From assembly GCA_947184155.2 (NCBI GenBank), contig CAMXCT020001461.1, positions 78,501 to 142,500 on the forward strand: a DNA stretch of 64,000 nucleotides, given 5' to 3'. The stretch is from Cladocopium goreaui. Its lineage: Eukaryota; Sar; Dinophyceae; Suessiales; Symbiodiniaceae. The notes below the pieces were generated by a model. It searched no databases. It saw only the letters and a program-made list of their open reading frames with translations, and was not told the origin of the DNA. The translations under genes and the position numbers were made by a program. This document shows, piece after piece, positions 32,220 through 42,785 of this stretch. The stretch's first letter is position 1. Each line of letters starts with the position of its first letter.

Positions 32220-32624
32220 GAATCTATCTATTATCTAATCTAAATCTAAGTCTAACTCTAAATCAACATCTGAATCTACATCGATATCTAAATCTCTCCA
32301 TCTCTCCATCTCTCGATCCCTCTATCTCTCTATCTCGCTATCTCTCTATCTCTCTATCACTCTATCTCTCTATGTCTCTATCTCTCTATCTCGCTATCTC
32401 TCTATGTCTCTATCCCTCTATCTCTCTATCTCGCTATCTCTCTATGTCTCCATCTCTCTATCTCTCTATCTCTCTATCTCTCTATCTCTCTATGTCTCTA
32501 TCTCTCTATCTCGCTATCTCTCTATGTCTCTATCTCCCTATCTCTCTATCTCTCTATTTCGCTCTCTCTCTCTCTATTTATCTATCTATCTATCTGTCTA
32601 TCTATCTATCTACCTATCTATCTG

Positions 32625-32656
<32 letters not shown>

Positions 32657-32680
32657 CCTGTCCAAGTATATACATGGCAT
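32220..32680. repeat. CTAT / TCTCTATC microsatellite
   Basis: (TCTCTATC)n with CGCTATC and TGTCTC variants forms a higher-order pattern and passes into pure (CTAT)n at 32575-32660. A separate (CTAG)n(GATA)n tract lies at 32841-32882. Confidence 0.95.
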
Positions 32681-32957
32681 AAATACGGTATAAACAAAAC
32701 ATAAGTACATAAATAGGTACAAAAAACGAACACAAAAATATAAGCAAATGCATGAACAAAATAGTAAATGAACAAATAAATACGTAGATAAACGAATAAA
32801 TAACATATTTACACATATTGCAATATAGAAAGACAGAAAGCTAGCTAGCTAGCTAGCTAGATAGATAGATAGATAGATAGATGGTATATATATAATTATA
32901 TATATACAAAGGTAGATATTAATATTATATGTCAACCCGTGATATCTTCATCTCCAG

Positions 32958-33057
32958 CTCTACCCGTCTTCACCGAGTCCATGGCGCCCCATGGGCATCA
33001 CCTCGCTGAATGCGCCCCGAGACCGGCCCGCGGAGGCGAGAGCCAGTCGTCGAGGCC
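32958..33057 (+). CDS. Predicted exon, proline-rich
   Basis: After a TCTCCAG acceptor the frame with the highest third-position GC reads LYPSSPSPWRPMGITSLNAP then RDRPAEARASRRGH. It may belong to the PGYTG-motif gene downstream. Confidence 0.4.
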
Positions 33058-33185
33058 ATTTAAGAATGAACGAAGATCAAACAGAAAATGATGGCTTAAT
33101 TCACCATTGTTGCTTCATATCCCATGCCCATAAAATGGTGAATTCATGTGAAATACACAAATCCAGATATCATCAGATATCAAAT

Positions 33186-33296
33186 CTGGTTGGTGGTTTG
33201 GAACCATGGAATTTTATTGTTCCATTCAGTTGGGAATGTCATCATCCCAACTGACCAACTCATATTTTTCAGAGGGGTAGGTATACCACCAACCAG
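33186..33296. mobile_element. Foldback element, family D
   Basis: CTGGTTGGTGG at the left is mirrored by CCACCAACCAG. The inside contains TTCAGTTGGGAATG and CATCCCAACTGA, a second nested inverted pair. Confidence 0.75.
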
Positions 33297-33610
33297 GTGA
33301 TATTGGTCAATCATGATTAGCATTCGTGACATGATGATGAAACAATGGTTCCCAAAAATGGTTACTAATGGTTGATCATGAATAATCATGATTGACTATG
33401 GTTCATATGGCTACAACTATGGTTTATATATATGCGAAATCTATCAACCAAGTAGTATTGAGATGGGAAAACCGGGTATCTGTAGTGGCTCAAATGGTTT
33501 TGGTGCCTGAAAATCATACAAGGCGGGGGCCCCTAGTTATGTTTGTAGGTGTAGAACCTCCATACCTCCATCAACGATAGTTATGCCTCCCATAAACCCT
33601 AGTTGGGTTT

Positions 33611-33700
33611 GTCTGAAAATAGTGTACCCCTACACCCAATGGTTAATGATCATTATCCCTACTAAATGGCTATAATTGGGGGTATACCCCATTTTCAGAC
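33611..33700. mobile_element. Foldback element, family H (GTCTGAAAAT ends)
   Basis: GTCTGAAAATAGTGTACCCC is mirrored by GGGGTATACCCCATTTTCAGAC. A second copy lies at 35721-35814, and single ends occur at several places (3892, 4531, 53652). Confidence 0.65.
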
Positions 33701-33777
33701 ATACCTAGTTAAACAAATTGTAAACCAACTTAGCTCTTCAGGGCTCCCCAATTTTCCCTTTGCCGTAATTGGGGGTA

Positions 33778-33862
33778 TACCCTCTGTCCAGATGGGTTTC
33801 CCAGCCAGAAAACTTCCATGTATAGGGGGTTTCCCGTTGCCACATTTGAATGCCGGAGGGTA
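33778..33862. mobile_element. Foldback MITE, family B, short
   Basis: The TA-flanked ends CCCTCTGTCC and GCCGGAGGG carry the family B segment CCCGTTGCCACATTTGAATG. Confidence 0.6.
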
Positions 33863-34612
33863 TTTACAATCTATACTGTATGGATAGCTATGGTTAGTAT
33901 GTGTACGTATACACATATCTATGAACATAGCCATATAGTTCATTTTTTGATGACTACATGATTTTTCCCCTGAAACCATCGATCTGCAGAAATTAGAACT
34001 CTGAAATTATATCATAAAGGGATTTGCCTTCTGGTAATTCAATCGTTTGCTACGGACCCGCAGGACCAGCGCTGGCGACCAGCCAAAGGGGCACCTGAAG
34101 TGCCGCAGGTGCCAAAGCCAGGGCCACGTTGGTCGATAAAATATGGTAACAAATATGGGAAAATATGGGACATAATATATAAAAAATGAAGATTTTAAAA
34201 TCATCGATGGGAAATCAACCAATGGATTCATACCCAGAAAAGATAGGCTTTGGCAAAATCCAACTGAAAGGGTGGTAAATTGAACCTTTTCTATATATTT
34301 GGATGTAGGGGGGAAACAACACTTATTTGGAATTATTTGGAACCATCGAATGGGGCTCTCTAATTTTAGGGGGATGGGCTTAGTAGCTCCAAAGAAGATG
34401 GATTTTGCTGAAATCCATTTCTGTGAAACAGTGATACATCATGATATGTTTTCCTTTCTTTGGAGGTTATAATTTATGTTGTATGGCTATGATGCCCCTT
34501 TTCTTGGAGAACCCCAAAAACTCCAAGAAGATTAGATATAGGTCCATTTTTCGCTAGACAAATCAAGAGGTTGGAATTCTTTGATTCATGATTTCAGAAA
34601 GACCATTCTGAA

Positions 34613-34717
34613 TACCCTCTGGTAAACTAACATAACTATGGAACATCACCATTTTCAATGGGAAAATCCACAAAAAATGGTGATTTTCAATAGCTATTTT
34701 GACATCACCAGAGGGTA
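34613..34717. mobile_element. Foldback MITE, family A
   Basis: TA-flanked with CCCTCTGGTAAACTAACATA and a right end ACATCACCAGAGGG. The interior reads AAAATGGTGATTTTCAATAG. Confidence 0.85.
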
Positions 34718-34769
34718 CCTCCATCACCATCTCATCCCAACTTGGTTTCACCTCTTCTCTGTTTTGGTG

Positions 34770-34876
34770 GATCCCCGGCCCGGCCCGAAACACGTTCCGC
34801 CAGGAGAAACTTGAGCGTGCTCGACGTGCGGTGGGTGATCAGTGCGGGGAACCTCAGAATTCGAAGTCTCGGGTCT
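34770..34876 (+). CDS. Predicted exon, basic helix
   Basis: The frame reads IPGPARNTFRQEKLERARRA then VGDQCGEPQNSKSRV, with high third-position GC. It lies between two family A MITEs. Confidence 0.4.
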
Positions 34877-34885
34877 AAAAAAAAG

Positions 34886-34937
34886 CGGCCGACCTAAAAC
34901 GACGAGCGATGAGGATGAAGATGATGCTTACCCTCTG
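34886..34937 (+). CDS. Predicted exon ending inside a MITE
   Basis: After an AAAAAAG acceptor the frame reads GRPKTTSDEDEDDAYPL, where the last codons (TAC CCT CTG) are the first bases of the family A element at 34929. The element's own GTAAAC would be the donor. This is the most concrete case for MITE-supplied splicing in the window, but it is a prediction from sequence only. Confidence 0.35.
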
Positions 34938-35034
34938 GTAAACTAACAAAAAGCTATGGAACATGACCATTTATAGTGAGTTTTCCCATTAAGAATGGTG
35001 ATTTTCCATAGTTATGTTAAATTACCAGAGGGTA
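34929..35034. mobile_element. Foldback MITE, family A, abutting an exon
   Basis: Full-length and TA-flanked. If spliced at its GTAAAC (34938) and TTACCAG (ending 35028), the upstream frame stays open for about 27 further codons. That length is not by itself significant. Confidence 0.85.
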
Positions 35035-35229
35035 ATAGGGGGAATCATTTTCAGAGAGAACATAGAAAAACCATGTTTTGTGAATTGCCCTAAGGCAAAC
35101 TCATGAAGATGTGGAAAACCTTTGGGAAACCCCTAGGCCCAGTGGAAAATCATCTAGAAATTCTTGATTTTCCACTGGGTAAATAGTTTGGTAAGATATC
35201 TACCAGAGTCATCAGTAATTCTACCCCCA

Positions 35230-35460
35230 CGCCGGGAGTGTCGCCAGAAGGTTCATCATGTGACCAACTGTTTAAAGTTATTTAGGGTTTGTTTAGGGAT
35301 TGTTTAGGGTTTGTTTAAGGTTCATTTCGGGTTTCATTTAGGGTTTTTAGTTTTTTTTTTAACCACGGTTTTAATAACAAAATACTTTCAAGGCGTACTT
35401 AGGGTTTCATGTTAGATTTAGGTTTTGGGGTTTTGGATTTAGGGTTTAGGGTTTCGTGTT
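35230..35460. repeat. Interspersed repeat with degenerate TTTAGGG tract, copy 1
   Basis: The opening GCCGGGAGTGTCGCCAGAAG and the later ACCACGGTTTTAATAA, ACTTTCAAGG match the copy at 56136. Between them are TTTAGGGTTTG units, i.e. plant-type telomere heptads with variants. A second heptad run (GGTTTAGGGTTT) follows at 35430-35458. Confidence 0.75.
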
Positions 35461-35720
35461 TTGGAACCCAATCTCGTCATCCATCTGGGGAGATGGACGA
35501 CATCCCGAATCTCATAAAACACTGGCCCTGCGCAGTCAAAACGCACTTCCCCGGGCAGCACACCCGTCCTGGCCGTAATTCTACTATCTGGTTTGCGACT
35601 GATTGTTCAAGATGGGGGTGGCTCGTTCGCGGGCGAAAAGCGGGAGGGACCATCGAAAGGTGGAATTGTGAGCATGCTCTCAAACAAGAACAGAATAGAT
35701 GATGTTGGAATATGGGCGTG

Positions 35721-35814
35721 TGTCTGAAAATTGGGTATACATCCCAAATGGCAAGTTTGATAGGGAAATACATGACTAACCGTGGATTTACCCTGGTAAC
35801 CCGGTTTTCAGACA
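35721..35814. mobile_element. Foldback element, family H
   Basis: TGTCTGAAAATTGGGTATAC at the left is mirrored by GGTAACCCGGTTTTCAGACA at the right. Confidence 0.6.
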
Positions 35815-36172
35815 ACCCCACATTTGTTGGAATGTTGAACTACAGATTGATGAGCTCTTTCATAAGGTAGTTCTTGAATGTTCTTGATAGGGGTTGGATT
35901 TGATCTTTCCCTTTCATTGGCATAAAGGAAACATCCACATACTTCGGGGTCAGGATGTTTTTGGCGGGGATGATCCTTCCAGGAAGTATCCCCTTATAAT
36001 TAACAGAGTGGATGCTGCAATTGGATTGTTTTTTACTGTGACCCATTGGGTAAGTAATTATGATTGGATTAAAGTCCCTTATACTTATACCTGGTATAGA
36101 CTGATTCTTATTATGATCCCTTTGCATTATACTAGTGCACCTTATACTTATTCCTCATGACATTTGTAGTAG

Positions 36173-36303
36173 TGAAAGCCCGGTGGGGTCTTCATCATCG
36201 AGGCATGAACGCTCGTGTTCCTGGCTACACGGGCTTTATTCCCTCTGCCAAAGCGGAGGCAACAAAGGGTTTGAAGCCACTGGTGGGGCCTAGGGCGGCC
36301 TGA
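36173..36303 (+). CDS. Predicted exon with PGYTG motif (ciliary MIP-like)
   Basis: After a GTAGTAG acceptor the frame reads KARWGLHHRGMNARVPGYTG then FIPSAKAEATKGLKPL, followed by CTG|GTGGGG or a stop at 36301. '[VI]PGYTGFIP' followed by a charged segment is typical of ciliary and flagellar microtubule inner proteins of the FAM166/CIMIP2 kind, which bind tubulin inside axonemal doublets. Dinoflagellates have two flagella, so such genes are expected. Similar motifs in predicted exons at 40862 and 43756 suggest a repeat-motif protein or two neighbouring paralogues. Family assignment is from the motif only. Confidence 0.5.
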
Positions 36304-36390
36304 CGTTGGAAAGCTCACGGGCCACCATCCATACCCATGGCCGGGGGCATGTGCTGGTGCTTTGAACCAAAGATCATGGAGTACTTGCAG

Positions 36391-36440
36391 GAACCCATGA
36401 AGAACTTCGGATGGGATCAGAACAACCAGAAGACATTTAG
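36391..36440 (+). CDS. Predicted short exon
   Basis: TTGCAG acceptor, then EPMKNFGWDQNNQKTF before a stop at the next codon. The donor is not clear. It probably belongs to the PGYTG gene. Confidence 0.35.
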
Positions 36441-36684
36441 CTAGTGGATGGAGGTCATGTAGGGACTTGAAATGACTTGATCTTGCAGCCAGTGGCTGGC
36501 ATTTTCATACATCTCACACTCACTTCATGGAAGACAGCACCATGTTTTCGGTCAAAAATCACCAAAAATTCGACCAAATCACTCAAATGTACTCTATGGA
36601 AGGTATTTCAACATACATAAAATCACATAAAATCCCCAACGTATCTCCCAAGCGTTTCTGCGAAGACAAATTGACAGGACATCT

Positions 36685-36783
36685 ATGGCCGAACTCAAGC
36701 GGCCGTGGGTGCCGGCGCCAGAGAAGAGCAGTGCGAAAACCTGGAAGAATGGTGGCAAAGACTACCGCACTTCATTCATTTGA
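36685..36783 (+). CDS. Predicted exon, basic
   Basis: An ATG at 36685 opens 32 codons reading MAELKRPWVPAPEKSSAKTW then KNGGKDYRTSFI before a stop. The 'TWKNGGKDYRTSF' segment resembles regions between PGYTG motifs in axonemal proteins as I recall them. The true 3' end may be a donor inside. Confidence 0.45.
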   Translation: MAELKRPWVPAPEKSSAKTWKNGGKDYRTSFI

Positions 36784-37156
36784 GCCTTCAAAACCTTCAA
36801 AAGAGCGGTTTTCACAATAAAATTATGGGGATTTAAATAAGGGTGGAATTAAGTGGATATAACTTATATAACTTATACATGTGGGTTGGTTGATTCTCAT
36901 GAATGGGGATGGAAAACCAGCAAACATATGGGATATCATTGGTAAATGATTGTTGATTGATGATTAGTTCGGGTGTTCTACTACCCTTGATATTTCTTGG
37001 GGATCATTACAATCCCTGAGCTGGGAATGCCGTTCTTAACCAACAAGTACAACGGAACGACAGAGAGTTGCTCATGTGTGTTTTTCAATGGGGATTTGGT
37101 TGATCGAATGGGGATATCATGAGGATATTGGACCTGATTCATCTTTCTAATTAAAT

Positions 37157-37260
37157 TACACTCTGGTAATTTAACATAGCTATTGAAATTGACCATTTAT
37201 AGTGCATTTACTCATTGAAAATGGTGATTTTCCATAGTTATGTTAGTTTACCAGAGGGTA
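37157..37260. mobile_element. Foldback MITE, family A
   Basis: TA-flanked. The left end is CACTCTGGTAATTTAACATA and the right end TATGTTAGTTTACCAGAGGG. Confidence 0.85.
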
Positions 37261-37552
37261 ATAGGGTATTGATCCGAAACATTATACATTCTAATGTTGG
37301 AGTATACCCTCTCTGATATATATCGTGTTCAGCAGGGAATATGGCTGTTGAACATGAAACATAGGGGTAGTATAGTCAGCAATGAGTGGGACCTTTGATG
37401 GGAATACCATCGGAATGTAATGGGAATATCGCCGGAATATATCATGGGTCCTACTTGGAGAATTATGAGAATATCATGGGTATATTGTTGTTTATATATT
37501 TTTCAAATATTGCCTGGTTATGATTCTAGAAGATGCGGATCATGGTTTCAAT

Positions 37553-37663
37553 TACCATCTGGTTATTTAACATAGCCATGGAAAATGGCCCATTCATAGA
37601 TGGTTTACCTATTAAAAATGGTGGATCTTTCCATGGCAAACTGTTAGTCATAACCAGATGGTA
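37553..37663. mobile_element. Foldback MITE, family A (CCATCTGG subtype)
   Basis: TA-flanked ends CCATCTGGTTATTTAACATA and ACTGTTAGTCATAACCAGATGG. With 25596, 38535 and 41209 it forms a subtype carrying GGCCCAT...AGATGGTTTACCTATT. Confidence 0.85.
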
Positions 37664-37988
37664 TTTTGTGAATGTTTGATACTAATGCCATAGCAGTACC
37701 GATGCTTGATCTGGATGAACGACCTGGGACCTCACGTCGTGATCTCATAGGAATTGGATTGGGGTAGTTGAGTTACCCTAAATGGTCGGACCGCATTTTG
37801 ATGAATTATTTGGCCTGGATCTCTAGTCTTCATATGGGTGCTGGACATGATTTTTGAAATATTCATGATGGTTAGACTTTTTTTGTGATATTTGCTGACG
37901 CCTGGATGATTTTCATGTATTTTCATCGGGGATGGGTTGATGAGCCATTAAAACTCCCCAACTGTTGATTGGTTATGTTCATCGAGGG

Positions 37989-37995
37989 TTGTTGT

Positions 37996-38026
<31 letters not shown>
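37989..38026. repeat. (GTT)n microsatellite
   Basis: About 12 GTT units with one CGT. Confidence 0.9.
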
Positions 38027-38420
38027 AACTTGCCTGGTTTATTGTGGATCATGATACAAGAGATATATAACCCATTTCAGTGGATCAAGCAACCAGTATC
38101 ATTGGATGGGATATTGTTGAAGGGGCAATTTACGGGACACTCAACAAATTCGGAAGGCCAAATTGGACCATTGCATTTCCCGAACATGTTCCGAATGCAC
38201 ATCTTAAACCAACCTAGTGAATCATCCACATAAACCCTCCGGTAATCAAACGTGGCAATGGACAGTTGCCTGTTTATATATGATTTTCCTAGCTATAAAC
38301 TTCCATTTATAACGGCATTTTTCCAATATTTGCAATTATTTGCATAACATTTTCCATGTTTTTCCCATTGAAACCTCCAATTCCAATGTGGCGATTTTCC
38401 AGCCACATTGGATTGCTAAG

Positions 38421-38489
38421 ACGAGGTGGCAGATGGACCAGCGCCGCGCGGCGCTGCACGAATCCCTGCGAGCCTCGTCGCGAGCCTAG
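38421..38489 (+). CDS. Predicted exon, basic helix
   Basis: After a GCTAAG acceptor 22 codons read TRWQMDQRRAALHESLRASS then RA before TAG. GC is very high against AT-rich flanks. It is an amphipathic helix. Confidence 0.45.
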   Translation, partial: TRWQMDQRRAALHESLRASSRA

Positions 38490-38534
38490 CGCCAGATAGC
38501 CAGATGCCAGATGCCAGATTATCCCATCAACCAT

Positions 38535-38635
38535 TACCCTATGGTTATTTAACATAGCCATGGAAAATGGCCCATCTATAGATGGTTTACCTATTAAAAA
38601 TGGTGATTTTCCATGGCTATGTTAAATAACCATTA
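38535..38635. mobile_element. Foldback MITE, family A (CCATCTGG subtype)
   Basis: The left end is CCCTATGGTTATTTAACATA. The right end TATGTTAAATAACCATTA is eroded. Confidence 0.75.
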
Positions 38636-38667
38636 CTGTAACTAATTAATGGTGAGATAACTATATA

Positions 38668-38784
38668 ATCTGGGTAAATTATAACGACCTCACTGTTCTC
38701 CCTCACTGGAATCATGGTTAGTAAGGGAAATGATCCCCAAATGGCCTTAGTTCAGGTTGGTGACATATTATAATTTACCCAGAT
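38668..38784. mobile_element. Foldback element, family E, copy 2
   Basis: ATCTGGGTAAATTATAACGA is mirrored by TTATAATTTACCCAGAT. The CGACCTCACTGTTCTCCC loop matches copy 1 at 23866. Confidence 0.85.
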
Positions 38785-39042
38785 ATAATGGTTAATGGGA
38801 TAATAAAACTCTCATAATACAACTCTCGTCTAACTTAGTGATAAGAATTGAGGAGATGAATGAGAGTTATTATCCCAGTAACCAGATGGTTGCTCCACCC
38901 CATTGTAGATAATTCTATAGCCATCTTTTGACCATGTTTACGGTGGAATGGGTGATGGGTTAGCAGATTGCATCTGCTGTGTGGAACCTGATTAGAACGG
39001 GCAACAAAAAGATATTGCAACTGGAAGATATTAAAAAACATG

Positions 39043-39152
39043 TACCCTCTGGTAAACGTTTACATAGCTATTGAAAATGGCCATTGAAATAGTGAGTTTT
39101 CCCATCAAAAATGGTGGATCTTTCCATAGCTACGTTAAATTACCAGAGGGTC
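39043..39152. mobile_element. Foldback MITE, family A
   Basis: The left TA is intact (TACCCTCTGGTAAACG). The right end ATTACCAGAGGGTC has TC where TA is expected. Confidence 0.8.
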
Positions 39153-39300
39153 CCAAACACACAAGTATTGAAATATTCAACTGCTATTGATTCTCACACT
39201 GGAAATCTCTGGAAAACATTGAACACGTGCGATAAGAACACAGGACTGTGGGGAAACATGACCCAAAAATAAAGGCGCTTTCTTTATTTCCTTCCCTTAT

Positions 39301-39416
39301 TACCTTTGGCAATCAAAGATGGCAATGGCAAATGTACTAGAGTACAGATGATTTTCCCATTTAAACGCTAATTTTTGATGAGGATTTCGCAGCTCATGTT
39401 TAATTACCGGAGGGTA
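39301..39416. mobile_element. Foldback MITE, family B
   Basis: TA-flanked ends CCTTTGGCAATCAAAGATGG and GTTTAATTACCGGAGGG. Confidence 0.65.
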
Positions 39417-39935
39417 AAAACGCCTCACAATTTTAGGCTAGTGCATTACCACAACTTATTCATACTTATTCATATATGATGTTAGTCCCTTCATTTTCCA
39501 CCAACAATCCCTATTTTTTTCTAAAATGCCCGAACCCCCAGATCTGTGATGCAACAATAACCATAGTGTCAATGAACTGGTAGTTGCACACGAAGTCAAC
39601 CCAGCCCTGCACCTGCTAGTCCTTGTAGTCCAAGCAGCGTTCTCCTCTGTGTTTTCCGTCTCGCTGGTGCGGTTAAACCGCCATGTAGCAGCTATGCGCT
39701 CAAGGGCCCTGCAAATGGGCGTGTTGAGCCAACAACACGGCAGGGTGCCTGTCATGAAAACCTGTGCAGTCTGGACATGCTCAACTGTCGTGAGACTTAT
39801 GTTGACACATAGAATGTGGATTAAATAGTGGTTTCCTCAATGTCTGGCCATTGTAATGGGGCAAACATGATGATAAACCCCCATTTGGTTGGTTTAACTC
39901 ACCATTTCCCATGGTTTCCATGGGGATTTTCTGAG

Positions 39936-40102
39936 TTTCTTCATGGCATGGCTCGGCCGATGCCGAGGCAACAGCATCCGTTACCCCACCCAGAGGATCG
40001 CTTCACCGATCCGGCACCGGACCCGCACCCCTTGGGGAAGGCCAAGGCCGAGATAGTGAGACCCTACTGGGTCTGGAAGCCCGGATTTCGTCGACCGGAC
40101 AG
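39936..40102 (+). CDS. Predicted exon, Pro/His-rich
   Basis: CTGAG acceptor and GGACAG|GTTGGT donor bound a frame reading ARPMPRQQHPLPHPEDRFTD, PAPDPHPLGKAKAEIVRPYW and VWKPGFRRPDR. GC is high across the exon. The position inside the PGYTG region and the Pro/aromatic spacing suit a microtubule-binding protein, but no defined domain is visible. Confidence 0.5.
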
Positions 40103-40666
40103 GTTGGTTGGGATGTTTTTGTGGATTTTTTCCCCACGAAACATGTGGATGAAATGGGACTAAAGTGCTAAAACCCTGGCTTTTTGGGGGAGTTCGCCAT
40201 GAAACATATAGAGATTTGGCGGAAACATGTGGATAACATGGGGATTTTTTATGGAATTCAATTCAAGTCTTTTGATGGAGTTTCAGGTGCGTTTTTTTCT
40301 CTTTCAATGCGACTATCAAGGGATGGGTGATTTTTCAATTTCCTCTTGGGAAATTGACGAAGCAGTTGCCAACAGAGAAACCATGCAGGGTATCGACCGT
40401 ACAACTGGGATCTAAAGCTGGCTAGAATGGCTGTATTAAGGGGTCACTATTTTTTTGCGACTCAATTGGAGGTATGCAAACATCTTGCAACCCTTGGGTT
40501 TTTGGGATTTATGTTTTCCTTGCAGACCATTTGGGTCATTTCAGAGACGAGTGTTGAATAACTGGAAGATGCTGTGACCATCTCCAGGTGCCCCAAGTGC
40601 CCAGCATAGCCCCTGATCCCTACATCTCACCATGTAGAAGCCTTATCTTATCCATTCTTATCCCAG

Positions 40667-40806
40667 TTACTGCTAGCTATACGCTGGAGTACATCGAATT
40701 ACCCCGCACCTCTGGATTCAACCAGATTGTTCCCATCCGTTTTGAGAAATCCAAAGCCATGAAAGCTGCAAAGGAAGATCCTTGGAACCCAAGTGTTGTG
40801 ACTTGA
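40667..40806 (+). CDS. Predicted exon, unknown
   Basis: After a TCCCAG acceptor the frame reads TASYTLEYIELPRTSGFNQI then RFEKSKAMKAAKEDPWNPSV, with a stop at 40804-40806. Confidence 0.35.
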
Positions 40807-40861
40807 CTCCATCTGTCATTTTGACGGACCTTACAGTTCTGGCCCCACCGGCAGCTTGTAG

Positions 40862-40938
40862 GTTCCGACCATCCCGGGCTACAGCGGGTATGTGTGTGGT
40901 TCCCAAGCCTTTCAGAAACACGTCAATTCCCAATGAAA
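40862..40938 (+). CDS. Predicted exon with PGYSG motif
   Basis: After a CTTGTAG acceptor the frame reads VPTIPGYSGYVCGSQAFQKH. PGYSG is a variant of the PGYTG motif at 36215 and 43805. A preceding stretch (HFDGPYSSGPTGS, 40818-40857) may be another short exon. Confidence 0.4.
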
Positions 40939-40944
40939 ATTGCA

Positions 40945-41047
40945 CCGATATAGCTATGGGACATCACAAATTAACGAATGGGTAACTCATCGAACGAAAT
41001 GGGATAAATGGGCCATTTTCCATAGCTATGTGAAATTACCAGAGTAT
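40945..41047. mobile_element. Foldback MITE, family A, degraded left end
   Basis: The right half is recognisable (GGGCCATTTTCCATAGCTAT, GAAATTACCAGAG). The left half keeps ATAGCTATGGGACATCA. Confidence 0.6.
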
Positions 41048-41065
41048 TCACATGATCTTTTCCAG

Positions 41066-41206
41066 TGCTGGGAGTCTCCATCTGAGGCCTGGCAAGCACG
41101 CGGAAAACATCCATGGCGGTGGCATCATCCACACCTGCAAAATGGCACCATGCCTCAAGGGACGGGCTCGCAGGGCTCGAGCTGGATCAAAATTTGGCCC
41201 CAGGAG
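41066..41206 (+). CDS. Predicted exon with PGKHAEN motif
   Basis: TTTCCAG acceptor and AGGAG|GTGCCA donor bound GSLHLRPGKHAENIHGGGII and HTCKMAPCLKGRARRARAGS. 'PGKHAEN..G' is the segment that follows PGYTG motifs in ciliary inner proteins as I recall them, which supports the axonemal reading of this region. The donor GT coincides with the left edge of a family A element at 41209. Confidence 0.5.
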
Positions 41207-41208
41207 GT

Positions 41209-41328
41209 GCCATCTGGCTATGAAAAATAGTTTGCCATGGAAAGATCCACCATTTTTGATAGGTAAACCATCTATTTCGATTAGGGCCATCGAAATCCCA
41301 TGGCTATGTCAGTCATAACCAGAGGGTA
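41209..41328. mobile_element. Foldback MITE, family A (CCATCTGG subtype)
   Basis: The left end CATCTGGCTATG is altered. The right end AGTCATAACCAGAGGG is followed by TA. Confidence 0.75.
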
Positions 41329-42102
41329 ACAGGACCAGCTGCGGTTATTTTTTTTTTGGTGACCACGTTCGGACCGTTTGAGACCATGGCTTTGGACCGG
41401 ATGTCACAAGAAAAACACCTTTTCTGTTGGCGATGTCTGTCTTTGACTTTGCTGTTTTGACTCGGAAATGCTGGTGGAAAATCATCGCCAAGTTCGGGGA
41501 TGATGGCTTTCCCGTTTTATTTCTCTATCCGAAGACTATAGCAATACCAAGAAAGATAGAAAATAAAACATTGCTAAAATCATGGGAACGTACTTTTCTA
41601 TTCTTTTGGGGGTTGCTGTACCGCCTGTACCCTCAAACCATTTCGTGCCACGAACTGACCTTTGACGGGCAGAGGGGCCAAAGTTCGTGGGACTGTGACT
41701 GTTTTTTCTTTTTGTGCGTGGGATGATTGCAAACAGTTGACTCATATATTTGCGATGGTTAAAACAGTCACCATTAACCATTTGAAATATGATATATCAA
41801 TTTAATCATCTCAACTGTGACTGTTTTAAGATGTTTTAATCATCAACCATTCGCATGATGATTCAATATGAAATTACAGTTGAGATGATCTGCTGCAGCT
41901 GACCTGTATTTTTAGCAACCGCTCACAGAATTCATTGAACAGGAATGAAAAGGAACAGAAGATTACAAAAGAACAGTTTGGATGGTAAAAACATATAAAA
42001 GCATTGATTTCATGTGTATATATATATATATAACATCACATTTGGATGGTAAACATCCTGATTTCCTGTGGATATTCCCTTCAAAAAACCCGGACCATTC
42101 AG

Positions 42103-42182
42103 GCTGGCCGAGCGATTGCTGAGCGAACACCGCAGCCAGAGCCCTTCCCAGTCACGACCTCGAAGCTGTCTTACGAGTGGAT
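42103..42182 (+). CDS. Predicted exon
   Basis: ATTCAG acceptor and GTGGAT|GTGTAT donor bound a frame reading AGRAIAERTPQPEPFPVTTS then KLSYEW, with strong codon texture. Confidence 0.5.
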
Positions 42183-42679
42183 GTGTATGAGAATGGGGTA
42201 TACTTTCGAAATGGCAATCTTACTGATAAACGCAGGGAATTTTCGGGAATGATCCATTTCATCACTAGTAGTAATCATCCCAGCAACCCTCAGCAACCCT
42301 CCATTCCCTACGTTTCGCACCAGTAAGCAATGTCGGTTGGGGAAAATAGTGGAAATATATAGATCAAGCAGTGGATTTAGGGGTATAGAGCATTAGACAA
42401 GGCAAATGTGGAGAAGATTTGTTGGGTCTCGGGGTACCCAGAGGCATATTGGAAAGCATATGTGGAAATGGTAGGTCAGAAACCCAGCAATGTATCCATA
42501 AAAAGAAGTGGATATCACAAACATGGTAGAAACTATGCCAAGGCGACTTGATTTGTGGTTTCAAATTAGATAAAACTATATCTTCAAGAACCAACATCTA
42601 GCAATTAGATGCAATTAGTAACCAGTTTTTTTTGCCAACTTTTTTTCTAAAAAAATCACATTCTTCGCATCCAAAATGC

Positions 42680-42785
42680 TTGGTTTGGCGTTCCGCGCAT
42701 CCAGGCCGTGACGCAGCAGGATGATCTGCCGAGAAGTCGGGACCTCGGTGGAGGGGAAAGCCCTCTGAAAAGTGGCGAATTCCTT
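42680..42785 (+). CDS. Predicted exon
   Basis: The frame reads WFGVPRIQAVTQQDDLPRSR then DLGGGESPLKSGEFL, ending near CTTG|GTGTTT. An internal ATCCAG acceptor at 42703 is an alternative start. Confidence 0.45.

Noticed and set aside
39456-39755. 99-codon - strand frame, with a second - strand frame reading WVDFVCNYQFIDTMVIVA
   Set aside because: Two overlapping frames look partly coding but are interrupted by stops and have no counterpart. A decayed insertion is possible.
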